Positions 8,014 through 17,168 of a stretch of DNA of 64,000 nucleotides are shown in pieces. The first letter of the stretch is position 1, and each line of letters begins with the position of its first letter. The DNA is taken from the NCBI GenBank assembly GCA_023387985.1, contig JAEWHC010000009.1:1375924-1439923 (forward strand), read 5' to 3'. Origin of the DNA: Bacteroidota bacterium. GTDB lineage: Bacteria > Bacteroidota > Bacteroidia > Chitinophagales > Chitinophagaceae. Both the position numbers and the translations under genes were made by a program. The notes below the pieces were generated by a model, which was given only the letters and a program-made list of their open reading frames with translations, was not told the DNA's origin and made no database searches.

Positions 8014-10158
8014 ATGATTCCACAACCCCATTCCGTCTCAATTGATTTGGGAGATGGCCGCCCCGTTACGATCAGCTCCGGCCGTCTTGCCAGGCAAGCC
8101 GATGGCGCTGTTCTTGTTCAGTGCGGAAATTGCTACATTCTTGCCACCGTTGTTGCCAGCAAAGAGCCCAGACCGGGCCAATCCTTTTTTCCGCTCACCG
8201 TAGATTACCAGGAAAAATTTGCGTCTGCAGGAAGAATTCCAGGTTCGTTTTTTAAGCGTGAAGGACGTCTGAACGACTATGAAGTATTGATCAGCCGATT
8301 GATCGACCGGGCCTTACGCCCCTTGTTTCCTGAAGATTACCTATGTGATGTTCAGGTACTTGTTACGCTATTGTCTTACGATGAAGAAGTAATGCCCGAT
8401 AGCCTTGCATGCCTTGCAGCATCAGCCGCTCTGGCCGTAAGTGACGTACCCATTAAAGAAGTGATCTCAGAAGTGCGAATTGGCCGCCACCAGGGTGAAT
8501 TTATTGTGAACCCTACCCGCAGCCAGTTAAAGGAATGCGATATGGATTTTATGATCGCTGCCACTGATAAGAACATTATGATGGTTGAAGGCGAATCAAA
8601 GGAATGCCAGGAAGAAGACCTGGTTCGCGCCCTTCAGGTTGCCCACGATTCCATTAAAATCCAGATCTTAGCCCAGCAGGAACTTGGTCAGAAAGCAGGC
8701 GTTACCGGCAAGCGGGATTATACGAAGCCTTACAGGAATGAAGAGCTCGAAAAAAGGATTTATGAATTGGCTTCTCAGAAAATGCATGCCATTGCTTCTT
8801 CAGATTCCGGAAAACATGAGCGTCGCGAAGCATTTTCCAAACTCCACGATGAAGTGGTGGAAGCGCTTGGCGAATTGAGTGACGAGGACGCTGCTTTGAT
8901 CGGACTGTACACCGGTGATGTGCAATATGATGTGGTTCGCAATATGATACTCGATGAAGGCAAACGCCTTGACGGACGGGATACCCGCACTGTGCGGCCA
9001 TTAGATATGATTGTGGATGTGCTTCCTATGCCCCATGGTTCAGCTCTGTTTACAAGAGGTGAAACTCAATCACTTACTACAGTAACCTTAGGTACCCCAT
9101 TAGATGAGTTGTTGCTGGAAACCGCAGGTACGAGTGACTATACAAAATTCTATTTGCACTATAATTTCCCTCCATTCAGTACTGGTGAAGTAAAAATGAT
9201 GCGCGGGCCCGGTCGTCGTGAAGTTGGACATGGGAATCTCGCCATGAGAAGCCTGAAGCAACTGATGCCCGGAAATGATTATCCATATACGGTTCGTGTT
9301 ATCAGCGATATCCTGGAAAGCAACGGCTCAAGTTCAATGGCTACTGTTTGTGCCGGTTCCCTCGCCCTGATGGATGCTGGTGTACCGTTTGCCAAACACG
9401 TTGGTGGCGTGGCTATGGGATTGATCACACGCCCGGCGGACGGAAAATACGCCATTCTCACAGATATTCTGGGGGATGAGGATCACCTGGGCGACATGGA
9501 TTTTAAAGTAACCGGCACCCGCGATGGCATTTGTGGTGTTCAGATGGACATCAAAATTGATGGCCTGAGTATGGATGTAATGCGTGAGGCGCTTGAACAG
9601 GCCCGCCAGGCAAGATTGCATATTCTTAATGCCATGTATGAAGCCCTTCCCGCTTTCAGGGATGACATTAAGCCGCATGCTCCACGCATGGTGAAGATGT
9701 TCATTGACAAGGAATTCATTGGCGCCGTTATCGGACCGGGTGGTAAAGTAATCCAGGAAATCCAGAAGGAAACAGGAACAACAATAACCATCGAAGAGAA
9801 GAATGAAATGGGCGAAGTGAGCATCTTTGGCAAAGCCAAGGAAGGAGTAACCCGCGCAGAAAACTGGATTAAAGGCATTACCGCTATGCCAACTGTTGGC
9901 GAAGTTTATGAAGCTACAGTCAAGAGCATTATGCCTTATGGCGCTTTTGTGGAATTCTTACCTGGAAAACAAGGGTTACTTCATATCAGTGAAGTTACCT
10001 GGAAACGCCTCGAGTCATTGGAAGGCATTTTAAAAGAAAACGACCTGGTTAAGGTAAAACTGACCGGCACCGATCCAAAGACCGGTAAGTTTAAGCTCAG
10101 CCGCAAGGTGCTTTTGCCGAAACCACAGGTCCCAACGCAGGAAGAAGGCAAGAATTAA
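8014..10158 (+). CDS. pnp: Polyribonucleotide nucleotidyltransferase (PNPase)
   Basis: 714-residue 3'-5' phosphorolytic exoribonuclease, central to mRNA decay. Domain order: RNase PH-like 1 (about 12-140), helical linker (about 240-310), catalytic RNase PH-like 2 (about 325-550), KH (about 555-615, with 'VIGPGGKVIQEI') and S1 (about 622-690, 'GEVYEATVKSIMPYGAFVEFLPGKQGLLHISEV'). The second core has 'PPFSTGEVKMMRGPGRREVGHGNLA' (phosphate and RNA binding) and 'DILGDEDHLGDMDFKV', carrying the metal-binding aspartates. Length is normal. It is downstream of rpsO and ends at a strong terminator. Confidence 0.97.
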   Translation: MIPQPHSVSIDLGDGRPVTISSGRLARQADGAVLVQCGNCYILATVVASKEPRPGQSFFPLTVDYQEKFASAGRIPGSFFKREGRLNDYEVLISRLIDRALRPLFPEDYLCDVQVLVTLLSYDEEVMPDSLACLAASAALAVSDVPIKEVISEVRIGRHQGEFIVNPTRSQLKECDMDFMIAATDKNIMMVEGESKECQEEDLVRALQVAHDSIKIQILAQQELGQKAGVTGKRDYTKPYRNEELEKRIYELASQKMHAIASSDSGKHERREAFSKLHDEVVEALGELSDEDAALIGLYTGDVQYDVVRNMILDEGKRLDGRDTRTVRPLDMIVDVLPMPHGSALFTRGETQSLTTVTLGTPLDELLLETAGTSDYTKFYLHYNFPPFSTGEVKMMRGPGRREVGHGNLAMRSLKQLMPGNDYPYTVRVISDILESNGSSSMATVCAGSLALMDAGVPFAKHVGGVAMGLITRPADGKYAILTDILGDEDHLGDMDFKVTGTRDGICGVQMDIKIDGLSMDVMREALEQARQARLHILNAMYEALPAFRDDIKPHAPRMVKMFIDKEFIGAVIGPGGKVIQEIQKETGTTITIEEKNEMGEVSIFGKAKEGVTRAENWIKGITAMPTVGEVYEATVKSIMPYGAFVEFLPGKQGLLHISEVTWKRLESLEGILKENDLVKVKLTGTDPKTGKFKLSRKVLLPKPQVPTQEEGKN

Positions 10159-10178
10159 GGCATTGATTAAAGTGTATC

Positions 10179-10214
10179 AATCCCGGAGACTTCTATCACT
10201 CCGGGATTTTTTTT
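10179..10214 (+). terminator. Rho-independent terminator of pnp
   Basis: A perfect 9-bp stem (AATCCCGGA at 10179-10187, TCCGGGATT at 10200-10208) is followed by a T run through 10214. Confidence 0.88.
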
Positions 10215-10253
10215 AGTTCCGGCTTTTAAGCCAGATAAAAAACAGGTTTCGGC

Positions 10254-11078
10254 ATGAAGAAAAAAAGATATATCAAGGTTGAGGTTCCGGGTCTGGACGC
10301 TGAAAAGAAAGAATGGGTTCCAGCCCTTTTTGCCGATCTCAGTATTTCAGGCATTGAAGAAAAAGAGAATGGAGTTGAAATTTTTGGCGCTGAAGGAACT
10401 CTTGAAGTAGAAGAAATTGTGGATATTCTGGAAAAGAAAGGCCTTGAATACCAGTTGTTTTTTATTGAGGACCAGAATTGGAATGCCGTTTGGGAATCAT
10501 CTTTTGAACCGGTTGTGGTAGAAGACCAGGTATGTATACGTGCCAGCTTTCATGAGGCACCTAAAACCGTAAAATATGATCTGGTGATTACTCCAAAAAT
10601 GAGTTTTGGAACTGGCCATCATGCGACCACATGGCTAATGGTAAAGGCTATGGCTGAAATGGACTTTGCCAGCCGGACGGTTATCGATTTTGGAACGGGC
10701 ACAGGAGTATTGGCGATTTTTGCCGAAAAACTGGGAGCGATACAGGTTGAAGCGATTGATATTGATGAATGGAGCGTAGCCAATGCTCTTGAAAATTGTA
10801 CGAATAATGAATGCAGAAACGTCATTATCCGGCAAGACAACCAACTAAAATATCTTTTGCCGGCCGATGTGGTGCTTGCCAATATCAACCGGAATATTCT
10901 CCTTGAAAATATGGTCAGCCTGGTTGAGAAAACCAGGGAAGGGGGGAGTTGCCTGATGAGTGGGTTATTGGAGGGTGATCGTGAAATTATCAGTAATCAA
11001 GCGGTAGCTTCAGGCTTCCAGGAAGCAGGATACTGGGAAAAGGACGGATGGATTGCCTTGTTATTCCGCAAAAATTAA
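10254..11078 (+). CDS. prmA: Ribosomal protein L11 methyltransferase
   Basis: 274-residue SAM-dependent enzyme that methylates lysines and the N-terminus of ribosomal protein L11 (rplK is also in this window). The N-terminal substrate-recognition domain is followed by 'ITPKMSFGTGHHATTWLM', the PrmA signature, then methyltransferase motif I 'VIDFGTGTGVLAIFAEKLGA', an acidic 'AIDIDEWSVANALEN' (SAM ribose) and the catalytic-loop 'VVLANINRNIL' (normally N-[IL]-[LN]). Length matches short PrmA forms. It starts 40 bp after the pnp terminator. Confidence 0.93.
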   Translation: MKKKRYIKVEVPGLDAEKKEWVPALFADLSISGIEEKENGVEIFGAEGTLEVEEIVDILEKKGLEYQLFFIEDQNWNAVWESSFEPVVVEDQVCIRASFHEAPKTVKYDLVITPKMSFGTGHHATTWLMVKAMAEMDFASRTVIDFGTGTGVLAIFAEKLGAIQVEAIDIDEWSVANALENCTNNECRNVIIRQDNQLKYLLPADVVLANINRNILLENMVSLVEKTREGGSCLMSGLLEGDREIISNQAVASGFQEAGYWEKDGWIALLFRKN

Positions 11079-11121
11079 GTGAATATGAAAGTCCTCCCTC
11101 TCGCAACGTTTCATTTTATAC

Positions 11122-11129
11122 TACATTTG
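11122..11129 (+). promoter_or_regulatory. Candidate -7 box upstream of plsY
   Basis: TACATTTG is an exact match to TAnnTTTG, 74 bp before the plsY ATG. No convincing -33 element is present, so support is modest. Confidence 0.35.
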
Positions 11130-11203
11130 TAAATTCTACTTAATTTTTTCCGGGTGGGATTGATTGCATTTTTTACCGGAAAGCAGTTTGACTATAAGAT
11201 ATA

Positions 11204-11842
11204 ATGTTAGAATTATTATTAATAATTATTGCCTATTTGATCGGGTCTATCCCCACTGCAATCTGGGTTGGGAAATACTTTTTTGGTATCGATGTCCGCG
11301 ATTATGGAAGTGGAAATGCCGGCGCCACGAATACGTTTAGGGTTTTGGGTGCAAGATGGGGCAGCTTTGTAATGGCTGTCGACATTTCCAAAGGGGTGAT
11401 CGCCTGTTTGTTGTATTTGCTGATCCCTTATTATACTATGCATGAATTTGCCCGCACCAACTTTATGATCGGCCTGGGCATGGCAGCTGTATTAGGTCAT
11501 ATTTATCCCATTTGGGCCGGGTTTAAAGGAGGAAAGGGCGTGGCCACCGTATTTGGAATGGTGTTGGCCATCCAACCGCAGGTAGGGCTGATGGTATTGA
11601 TCATTTTTCTGCTGGTATTGTTTTTAACCCGGTACGTTTCACTCAGTTCTATACTTGCATCGCTTTCTCTGCCTATAATGGTTCTGGTTATCTTTAAAGA
11701 GCCCGAATTGCTTTATCGCATATTTGCTGTCGCCATTGCGGTTCTCGTTATTTTTACCCATCAGAAAAATATTGACCGCCTGTTGAAAGGCAATGAAAAT
11801 AAGGTCAAAATGAATGGGTTGAAGCTTAGAAAACGAAACTGA
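11204..11842 (+). CDS. plsY: Acyl-phosphate:glycerol-3-phosphate acyltransferase
   Basis: 212-residue integral inner-membrane enzyme that moves an acyl group from acyl-phosphate (made by PlsX, also in this window) to glycerol-3-phosphate, the first step of phospholipid synthesis. Conserved motifs: 'GSGNAGATNTFRVLG' (motif 1), 'GHIYPIWAGFKGGKGVATVFG' (motif 2/3 with the Lys-Gly-Gly-Lys phosphate site). Five or so hydrophobic segments are visible. The basic tail 'KMNGLKLRKRN' is cytoplasmic-like. It is a monocistronic-looking gene, distant from plsX. Confidence 0.95.
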   Translation: MLELLLIIIAYLIGSIPTAIWVGKYFFGIDVRDYGSGNAGATNTFRVLGARWGSFVMAVDISKGVIACLLYLLIPYYTMHEFARTNFMIGLGMAAVLGHIYPIWAGFKGGKGVATVFGMVLAIQPQVGLMVLIIFLLVLFLTRYVSLSSILASLSLPIMVLVIFKEPELLYRIFAVAIAVLVIFTHQKNIDRLLKGNENKVKMNGLKLRKRN

Positions 11843-11932
11843 ACCCACGGCCTGGATTCAAAAAAATCTAAAAAAAAGCCTCAATATCTCTTAGTTTATC
11901 AAGATGTTGATCTATTTTCCAAAATTATTGTA

Positions 11933-11940
11933 TATTTTTG
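11933..11940 (+). promoter_or_regulatory. Candidate -7 box upstream of the DUF3052-like gene
   Basis: TATTTTTG matches TAnnTTTG exactly in an AT-rich stretch. The predicted leader to the ATG at 12098 would be about 150 nt. A possible TTG -33 element lies at 11907-11909. Confidence 0.35.
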
Positions 11941-12097
11941 CATCTAAATTCTTACGTCTTTAATGTTTACCACTTAAATACTCTTATTGAATTTCGCCTT
12001 GGGATTCGTGATGAATGGTTTCAAGGCATTGTTGTATAGTGGAAAACGGCGTGTAGAGTTTCAAACTTCATTTTTTAATTAAACAGTTTTTTGAGTG

Positions 12098-12538
12098 ATG
12101 TCGCAGCTAAGTCTTGTTGAAAAACTTCGTTTAACCGAAGAAAAAAATTTATTGATTCAGGGTTTACCATCTTCGGTAGAAAAACAATTTATCAAACTTT
12201 CATTTTCTAAAAACGTAACCCCTTTACTAAGAAGAAAGAAAATAGACTGGGCACTTGTTTTCGCCGTAAACGAAAACCAGCTAAGCCAGATCCTGAATGA
12301 CGTATTGCCCGCAATGAACGACGAGGGCAAACTGTGGGTAGCCTACCCTAAAACCACCTCCAAAATAGTGAGCGATCTTAACCGCGAGGGAAGCTGGACC
12401 TGCCTGACCTGCAGTGGGTACAACAATGTGGAAGAAGTTACCCTGGACCATGTGTGGAGCGCCATCTGGTGGAGCAACCGCATAGAAATGGACAACGAAG
12501 AGGAGGTTTTTGAAGTAGCAGATGCCGATAAAAATTAA
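12098..12538 (+). CDS. DUF3052-like hypothetical protein
   Basis: 146-residue soluble protein. The segment 'KIDWALVFAVNENQLSQILNDVLPAMNDEGKLWVAYPKTTSKI' resembles DUF3052-type proteins, whose core reads 'vD..lvwv...d.l...l.......G.lWv.yPK'. It is followed by a Trp-rich 'DHVWSAIWWSNRIE' end and an acidic tail. No catalytic residue is recognisable and the biochemical role is unknown. ATG 12098 is chosen over an adjacent GTG at 12095. It stands alone with long flanking gaps on both sides. Family assignment is by memory of the pattern and is tentative. Confidence 0.7.
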   Translation: MSQLSLVEKLRLTEEKNLLIQGLPSSVEKQFIKLSFSKNVTPLLRRKKIDWALVFAVNENQLSQILNDVLPAMNDEGKLWVAYPKTTSKIVSDLNREGSWTCLTCSGYNNVEEVTLDHVWSAIWWSNRIEMDNEEEVFEVADADKN

Positions 12539-12622
12539 TCTTATCATGCAGCGTTTTCCTGCATAATTTACTCTTTGACTACGAAGAGCCGGGAAGGCTT
12601 TCAATTTTATGCAAAAAGTTAT

Positions 12623-12644
12623 GGGCTGTCTGAAAAGACGGCCC
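12623..12644 (+). terminator. Weak hairpin downstream of the DUF3052-like gene
   Basis: GGGC-T-GTCT pairs with AGAC-G-GCCC around a GAAA tetraloop (12623-12644). The following bases are GTTTAC, not a real T run, so termination would be weak. Confidence 0.4.
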
Positions 12645-12772
12645 GTTTACTTTAAGGCACCATCTCCGGTTGTCGGAAGGCTGGATTGTCGCTTGCTGAT
12701 AGCCAACCAATCTTAAATGTTTCAGGTTGCTTTGGCAAAAAGCACAGACACTCCAAAAATCCATTTTTGCCT

Positions 12773-12817
12773 AAAAAATGCGCAATGGCATATTCTTTTG
12801 AATAGGGCATTGCGCAT
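12773..12817 (-). terminator. Rho-independent terminator of the BNR/sortilin-like gene
   Basis: ATGCGCAATG (12778-12787) pairs perfectly with CATTGCGCAT (12808-12817), with an inner TATTC/GAATA stem. On the minus strand it is followed by a T run (complement of 12773-12778). It lies 16 bp past the stop at 12834. Confidence 0.82.
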
Positions 12818-12833
12818 GTTGATTGGTATTTTC

Positions 12834-15386
12834 TTATTTTCCTCCCGGCCGGGCCACCGGCTCAGGCTCATCGTCGCCGAAACGTGGTGAGCGTTGATTG
12901 TTTTCTTTCTTAGGTTCCAAACCATGAATTGGATTAAGATCGGCCACATAAATACTCCGGCCGTGTGTGCCCAGCAAGATTTCATTTTCCCGTTCCTGAA
13001 TCGCAATATCATGTACAGGGACACTGTGTGGCATACCCTTATTCCAGATATCCCAGCGGGTTCCATTGTTCTTGCTCACGTATAAGGCCCCATCGGTACC
13101 TACATATAGGATCTCGGGAAATTTAGGATCTTCACGAATTACATTTACTGGCTCCATTGGCAGGTTTCCGCTAATATTTTTCCAGGTGGTGCCAAAATCT
13201 TCACTCATATAAACCATTGGTACAAAAAAATCATTGCGGTAGCCATTGAGTGTTACATAGACCCGGCCGTCCTTATGCCGGCTTGCGATTACTCTGCTTA
13301 TCCAAAAACCACCTGGCAATATGTTTTCCCCAATACGTTTCCATTCAGCTCCGGCACTGTGGCTTACATGCACATTGCCATCATCGGTACCTGCATACAG
13401 TAGGCCTAGTCTGAGGGGGCTTTCACTGATCGAAGTTAATGTGCCAAAAGGAACATCGCCTTCTTTGCCACCCCCGGTTAGGTCCGGGCTGATGGCAACC
13501 AGGTTTTCCCCTTTGTTCATGCTGCGATGGAGCCTGTTGCTACCGATATAAAACATATCCGGATTGTGACTGCTCAGCATGATGGGCGTAAGCCAGTTGA
13601 ACCGGTATGGTTTTTCACCCATTTTATGCGAGGGACGAACAGAACGGAAGCCACCGGTATCAAGGTGGGAGCGGGAATATGCACCGAATTGGGAGCCAAA
13701 ATAAACTGTTTTATTGTCGCGTGGATCGGCAAATACCATCATGCCATCTCCACCTCCAAGACTCCGGAAGGCCATAGTGTCGCGCATGGCATCATTTGTA
13801 CGCTGCCGAACTGTAAAACCACTCCATACCCCATTATCCTGTAAACCACCATATACCCGGTATGGACGGGCATTGTCAACACTAATGGTATAAAACTGGC
13901 CTACTGCAGCGCTATTCGCCTTAAACCAGTTGTCGCCATTATCGTAACTGATATTCACTCCCCCATCATTGCCGATGATTATATGGCTGTCGCGTTTTGG
14001 ATTGATCCAAATCGCATGATGATCGGCATGCGTATTGGCCTTGTTTATATAACTAAAGGATTTTCCGCCATCAACAGACATTTGCAATCCAATACCCATA
14101 ACCACGATCTTGTTTTCATCAGTGGCACTCATACCCAGTTTGCCGAAATAATACCCAAAAGTGGAGTGGTCGCGTATAAATTTCTCATTCATTTTCTTCC
14201 ACGTTTTTCCGGCATCATCACTTCGATAAACTTCCATACCTACCGGGTTGTTTTCAAAGCCGGTGTTCACATAATAAAAATCATACAATACGGTTGATTC
14301 AAGGTCTCCTTTGGCAACCTGTTCTTTGATCATCTTCGCACCGAAACGGGATGCGTCGCGGCGGAATCGGAAAAACGAATCCAGTTTGTTATCATCAAGC
14401 CGGGCGAATTCCGCCTTTGTCAGGTGCTTAAAATCCTCAATATCATAGCGGCCTTTGTCCTTATCCTGCTGCGAAACGGGACGTTGAGCCTGATTGTCAA
14501 TTACGGAATAAAGGATATCCGGATTTTTGGGAAATACCACGATCCCTGACCGTCCGAAATCGTTTCCATCAGGCAGGCCGGATGCCTTGCCACTAATTTT
14601 CTCCCAGTTATCGCCTCCATCAGTGGATTTGTAAATACCGCTTGTGGCGCCACTTTCTACAAAATTCCACGCAGCCCGGGTTTTATACCACATGGTGGCG
14701 TAGAGCACGTTGGGATTATGGGGGTTTAGGTCCATGTTTATGGCCCCTGTGTTTTCATCAATGTAAAGCGTTTGCTTCCAGCTTTTACCTCCATCGGTTG
14801 ATTTATAAACACCCCGCTCTTTATTGGGGGAATAAAGATGGCCGGTTACTGCAACCCAAACGATATCCGGATTTTGCGGATGAACCAGGATCTTTCCGAT
14901 ATGGTGGCTTTCAGGAAGTCCGCAATACGTCCAGGTTTTACCGTTATCGCCAGATTTATAAACACCCACCCCACTGTATGTACTGCGGCTGGCATTGGCT
15001 TCACCAGTTCCCACATAAATGGTACGGGTAGGCCAATGCACCACGATTTCCCCCATGAAAATCACGTCTTCGCTGTCGAAAACCGGGGCAAAACTCTGGC
15101 CATTGTTTACGGTATGCCAAAGGCCACCGGTTGCATAAGCAACATAAAATTCCGTCGGATCATCGGGATTCACATCAAGATCCACAACGCGTCCGCTCAT
15201 TACGCTTGGACCGATGCTCCGGAATTGCCCGGCAAACGGAGTGGATTCAGCCATTTTGCGCTTTTCAGCATGGCTCCTCAACCGGGCGTCAGCAGAAGTA
15301 GGATTTACTGTGGGCTGTGTATAAGCCGTAAATGTTAACAGGCCCGCAACAGCTGTGCAGAGAACATTTTTTAATTTTGATAACAT
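12834..15386 (-). CDS. Exported BNR-repeat / sortilin (VPS10)-like beta-propeller protein
   Basis: 850 residues from ATG 15386, chosen because it starts a clean signal peptide ending 'TFTAYTQ'. The mature part has many Asp-box/BNR repeats of the form S/T-x-D-x-G-x-T/S-W: 'YKSGDNGKTW', 'YKSTDGGKSW', 'YKSTDGGDNW', 'YRSDDAGKTW', 'MSVDGGKSF', 'ISYDNGDNW', 'MSEDFGTTW', 'VSKNNGTRWD'. Such repeats build the VPS10/sortilin ten-bladed or xyloglucanase-type propellers. Bacteroidota proteins of this kind are often annotated as glycosyl hydrolases, but no catalytic acid is obvious, so binding or an unknown hydrolase role is equally possible. It ends 'PEPVARPGGK' with no type IX sorting domain. Divergent from the MORN-like gene at 15429. 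Confidence 0.85.
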   Translation of the reverse strand: MLSKLKNVLCTAVAGLLTFTAYTQPTVNPTSADARLRSHAEKRKMAESTPFAGQFRSIGPSVMSGRVVDLDVNPDDPTEFYVAYATGGLWHTVNNGQSFAPVFDSEDVIFMGEIVVHWPTRTIYVGTGEANASRSTYSGVGVYKSGDNGKTWTYCGLPESHHIGKILVHPQNPDIVWVAVTGHLYSPNKERGVYKSTDGGKSWKQTLYIDENTGAINMDLNPHNPNVLYATMWYKTRAAWNFVESGATSGIYKSTDGGDNWEKISGKASGLPDGNDFGRSGIVVFPKNPDILYSVIDNQAQRPVSQQDKDKGRYDIEDFKHLTKAEFARLDDNKLDSFFRFRRDASRFGAKMIKEQVAKGDLESTVLYDFYYVNTGFENNPVGMEVYRSDDAGKTWKKMNEKFIRDHSTFGYYFGKLGMSATDENKIVVMGIGLQMSVDGGKSFSYINKANTHADHHAIWINPKRDSHIIIGNDGGVNISYDNGDNWFKANSAAVGQFYTISVDNARPYRVYGGLQDNGVWSGFTVRQRTNDAMRDTMAFRSLGGGDGMMVFADPRDNKTVYFGSQFGAYSRSHLDTGGFRSVRPSHKMGEKPYRFNWLTPIMLSSHNPDMFYIGSNRLHRSMNKGENLVAISPDLTGGGKEGDVPFGTLTSISESPLRLGLLYAGTDDGNVHVSHSAGAEWKRIGENILPGGFWISRVIASRHKDGRVYVTLNGYRNDFFVPMVYMSEDFGTTWKNISGNLPMEPVNVIREDPKFPEILYVGTDGALYVSKNNGTRWDIWNKGMPHSVPVHDIAIQERENEILLGTHGRSIYVADLNPIHGLEPKKENNQRSPRFGDDEPEPVARPGGK

Positions 15387-15428
15387 AGATCTGGATGTTT
15401 TCACGTTATAACCTACGAATTTAAGCAT

Positions 15429-16121
15429 ATGAAATTTATAATGACCATTCTCAGCGCTTTTCTGCTTGTCTTCCTAACAGGCAACTTAAATGCGCAATGC
15501 GTTAAATATGTACTCAGCGACCGCGGAGATACCTTAAACTGCATTGACAAAAAAGGCCTGAAACAAGGTCCCTGGATCGAAAGATTTCCGGCTTTACGCG
15601 GAAATCCTGGGTATGAAGAAGAAGGGGTGTATGTGGATGGCAATAAGGAGGATATCTGGCGCACATTTACCCTGCAGGGGGACCCTCTTTCTGTTCAGAC
15701 CTATAAATGGGGAATGTTGAATGGCAGATCCCAATATTATACTTTATATGGCCTCGAAAGGGAAGAAAGCTGGTACGCCATTAACCCTCATCAGGAATAT
15801 GATACCATTGATGTTCCGGACCTGTTTACAGATGGCCTGTATTCGCAGGTGGTTATAAAAAACGAAGGACGCAGCCTTCGGCATGGAACATGGACTTATT
15901 ACGACCCGCAGACCGGGCTCATCCTTAACCAGGAGGAATATATCCGCGACAGTTCAGTAAATCCACTGGCTAAATTCGGCATAAAGGAAAAATCAGGCGA
16001 GCGGGTGGCCGGTGATACCTCTAAGAAAAAAATTGAAAAACCTGCAATTGTACAGGAATGGGAGAAGAAAAATTCAGGTAAGAAAAAGATCAAGGTACGT
16101 GACGGATCTACAGGGTATTAA
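15429..16121 (+). CDS. Exported MORN/YwqK-like repeat protein
   Basis: 230 residues with a signal peptide (1-22, 'FLLVFLTGNLNAQ'). The body has short repeats such as 'KKGLKQGPWIERFPAL', 'GVYVDGNKEDIWRTF', 'KWGMLNGRSQYYTLYG' and 'GRSLRHGTWTYYDPQTG', with the G-x-W/x-Y spacing of MORN or YwqK-type repeats. These are short beta hairpins with no enzymatic activity of their own. The C-terminal 60 residues are Lys/Glu-rich and probably disordered. It is divergent from the BNR protein with starts about 40 bp apart, so the promoters must overlap the gene starts. Function unknown. Confidence 0.75.
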   Translation: MKFIMTILSAFLLVFLTGNLNAQCVKYVLSDRGDTLNCIDKKGLKQGPWIERFPALRGNPGYEEEGVYVDGNKEDIWRTFTLQGDPLSVQTYKWGMLNGRSQYYTLYGLEREESWYAINPHQEYDTIDVPDLFTDGLYSQVVIKNEGRSLRHGTWTYYDPQTGLILNQEEYIRDSSVNPLAKFGIKEKSGERVAGDTSKKKIEKPAIVQEWEKKNSGKKKIKVRDGSTGY

Positions 16122-16191
16122 TAACATTGTTGCCAATCGTACTTTTTTTTGATGTAATACAGGCTTCTGAAAACGATTCAAACGATTCTAT

Positions 16192-16872
16192 TCAAAGATT
16201 TTCTTTTATGATCTTAAGAAAATTCTTGCGGTCTATCAAACGGGCGCCGAGGCTTGCGAGGTGATTGCTATGCGTCTGGCAATCAATGATCTTCAATCCT
16301 TCCTCATGCATCGTCTTAACCGCGTGTATGAAAATAGCTTTACTTGCATTGTCCAAATTGGTAAACATGCTTTCTCCGAAAAAGACATTGCCCATCCTGA
16401 TCCCATAAAAACCGCCGGCCAGGTCTCCGCCTTTCCAGGCTTCAAAACTATGCGCATGGCCGCTTGTATGTAGTTGCATGTAAGCGTCCAGCATGGAAGG
16501 AGTGATCCATGTTCCACTTTGACCATTTCTCGGAACTTCCGCGCAACATTTCATTACTGTTTCAAAATCGGCATTCTTTGTAAAGCGGAAGAGGTTTTTC
16601 TTAAGTAACAATTTCATGGATTTGCTTATATGGAGTTCCTCCGGAAATAAAACAAACCGTGGGTCGGGGCTCCACCAGAGAGGAACGTCTCCCGAAAACC
16701 ATGGGAATATCCCGTTTTTATAAGCCCTTATCAACCTTTCAGGCTGCAAATCACCACCCATGGCAAGCAGTCCGTCTTCAAGAGCTTCCTCCACAGGAGG
16801 AAACCAGATTTCATCGTCCAGTAATGCAAGTGTTTTCAATTCCGGATTAATCCATTTTTTCAATGGTGGCAT
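16192..16872 (-). CDS. aat: Leucyl/phenylalanyl-tRNA-protein transferase
   Basis: 226-residue Aat, which adds Leu or Phe from aminoacyl-tRNA to proteins with N-terminal Arg or Lys and so creates an N-degron for ClpS/ClpAP. Conserved blocks: 'WFPPVEEALEDGLLAMGGDL', 'AYKNGIFPWF', 'WWSPDPRFVLFPEELHISKSMK', 'TWITPSMLDAYMQLHTSGHAHSFEAW', 'GGFYGIRMGNVFFGESMF' and 'DCQTHSNHLASLGA'. The start at 16872 lies inside the clpS coding region (26-bp overlap), so the two genes are translationally linked. Confidence 0.94.
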   Translation of the reverse strand: MPPLKKWINPELKTLALLDDEIWFPPVEEALEDGLLAMGGDLQPERLIRAYKNGIFPWFSGDVPLWWSPDPRFVLFPEELHISKSMKLLLKKNLFRFTKNADFETVMKCCAEVPRNGQSGTWITPSMLDAYMQLHTSGHAHSFEAWKGGDLAGGFYGIRMGNVFFGESMFTNLDNASKAIFIHAVKTMHEEGLKIIDCQTHSNHLASLGARLIDRKNFLKIIKENL

Positions 16873-17149
16873 TTATTCCACGGTCAACAATGCCGTCTTT
16901 CATGGGTTTCAGATCATCATATTCTCCGCTTTTTACGGAGTATTTTCCTTTAAAATGAATAATGAGCGAGCATTGTTCGGCCTGTTCATAATTGTGGCCG
17001 CAAATTTCCATAAGCGCCTTGATTACCCACTCAAATGTATTTACCTCATCATTCCATACAATGAGCTGATAGCCTTTATTCTCGGCAACTTCTACATCCT
17101 CGTCCCGTTCAATCTGAGGATTCTCCCCGTGGTAAAATTCTTCTTTCAT
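16847..17149 (-). CDS. clpS: ATP-dependent Clp protease adaptor ClpS
   Basis: 100-residue adaptor that binds bulky hydrophobic N-termini and delivers them to the Clp protease. The core 'YQLIVWNDEVNTFEWVIKALMEICGHNYEQAEQCSLIIHFKGKYSV' aligns with the family: the N-D-E segment holds the substrate alpha-amino group and the His in 'IIHFKG' closes the pocket. The position of the E. coli gatekeeper Met (TPMEF) is Phe here (NTFEW), which may alter N-residue choice. No clpA is present in the window. It overlaps aat, the enzyme that makes its substrates. Confidence 0.92.
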   Translation of the reverse strand: MKEEFYHGENPQIERDEDVEVAENKGYQLIVWNDEVNTFEWVIKALMEICGHNYEQAEQCSLIIHFKGKYSVKSGEYDDLKPMKDGIVDRGINATIEKMD

Positions 17150-17160
17150 TCTGATTGCCG

Positions 17161-17168
17161 CAAATTTA
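17161..17168 (-). promoter_or_regulatory. Candidate -7 box for clpS-aat
   Basis: On the minus strand the box reads TAAATTTG, an exact TAnnTTTG match, 11 bases before the clpS start codon. No good -33 element. If real, the mRNA leader is only a few bases long. Confidence 0.38.

Noticed and set aside
12834..15386. Type IX secretion sorting domain on the BNR protein
   Set aside because: The C-terminus ends in a short charged Pro-rich tail without the CHU_C or por-type pattern.
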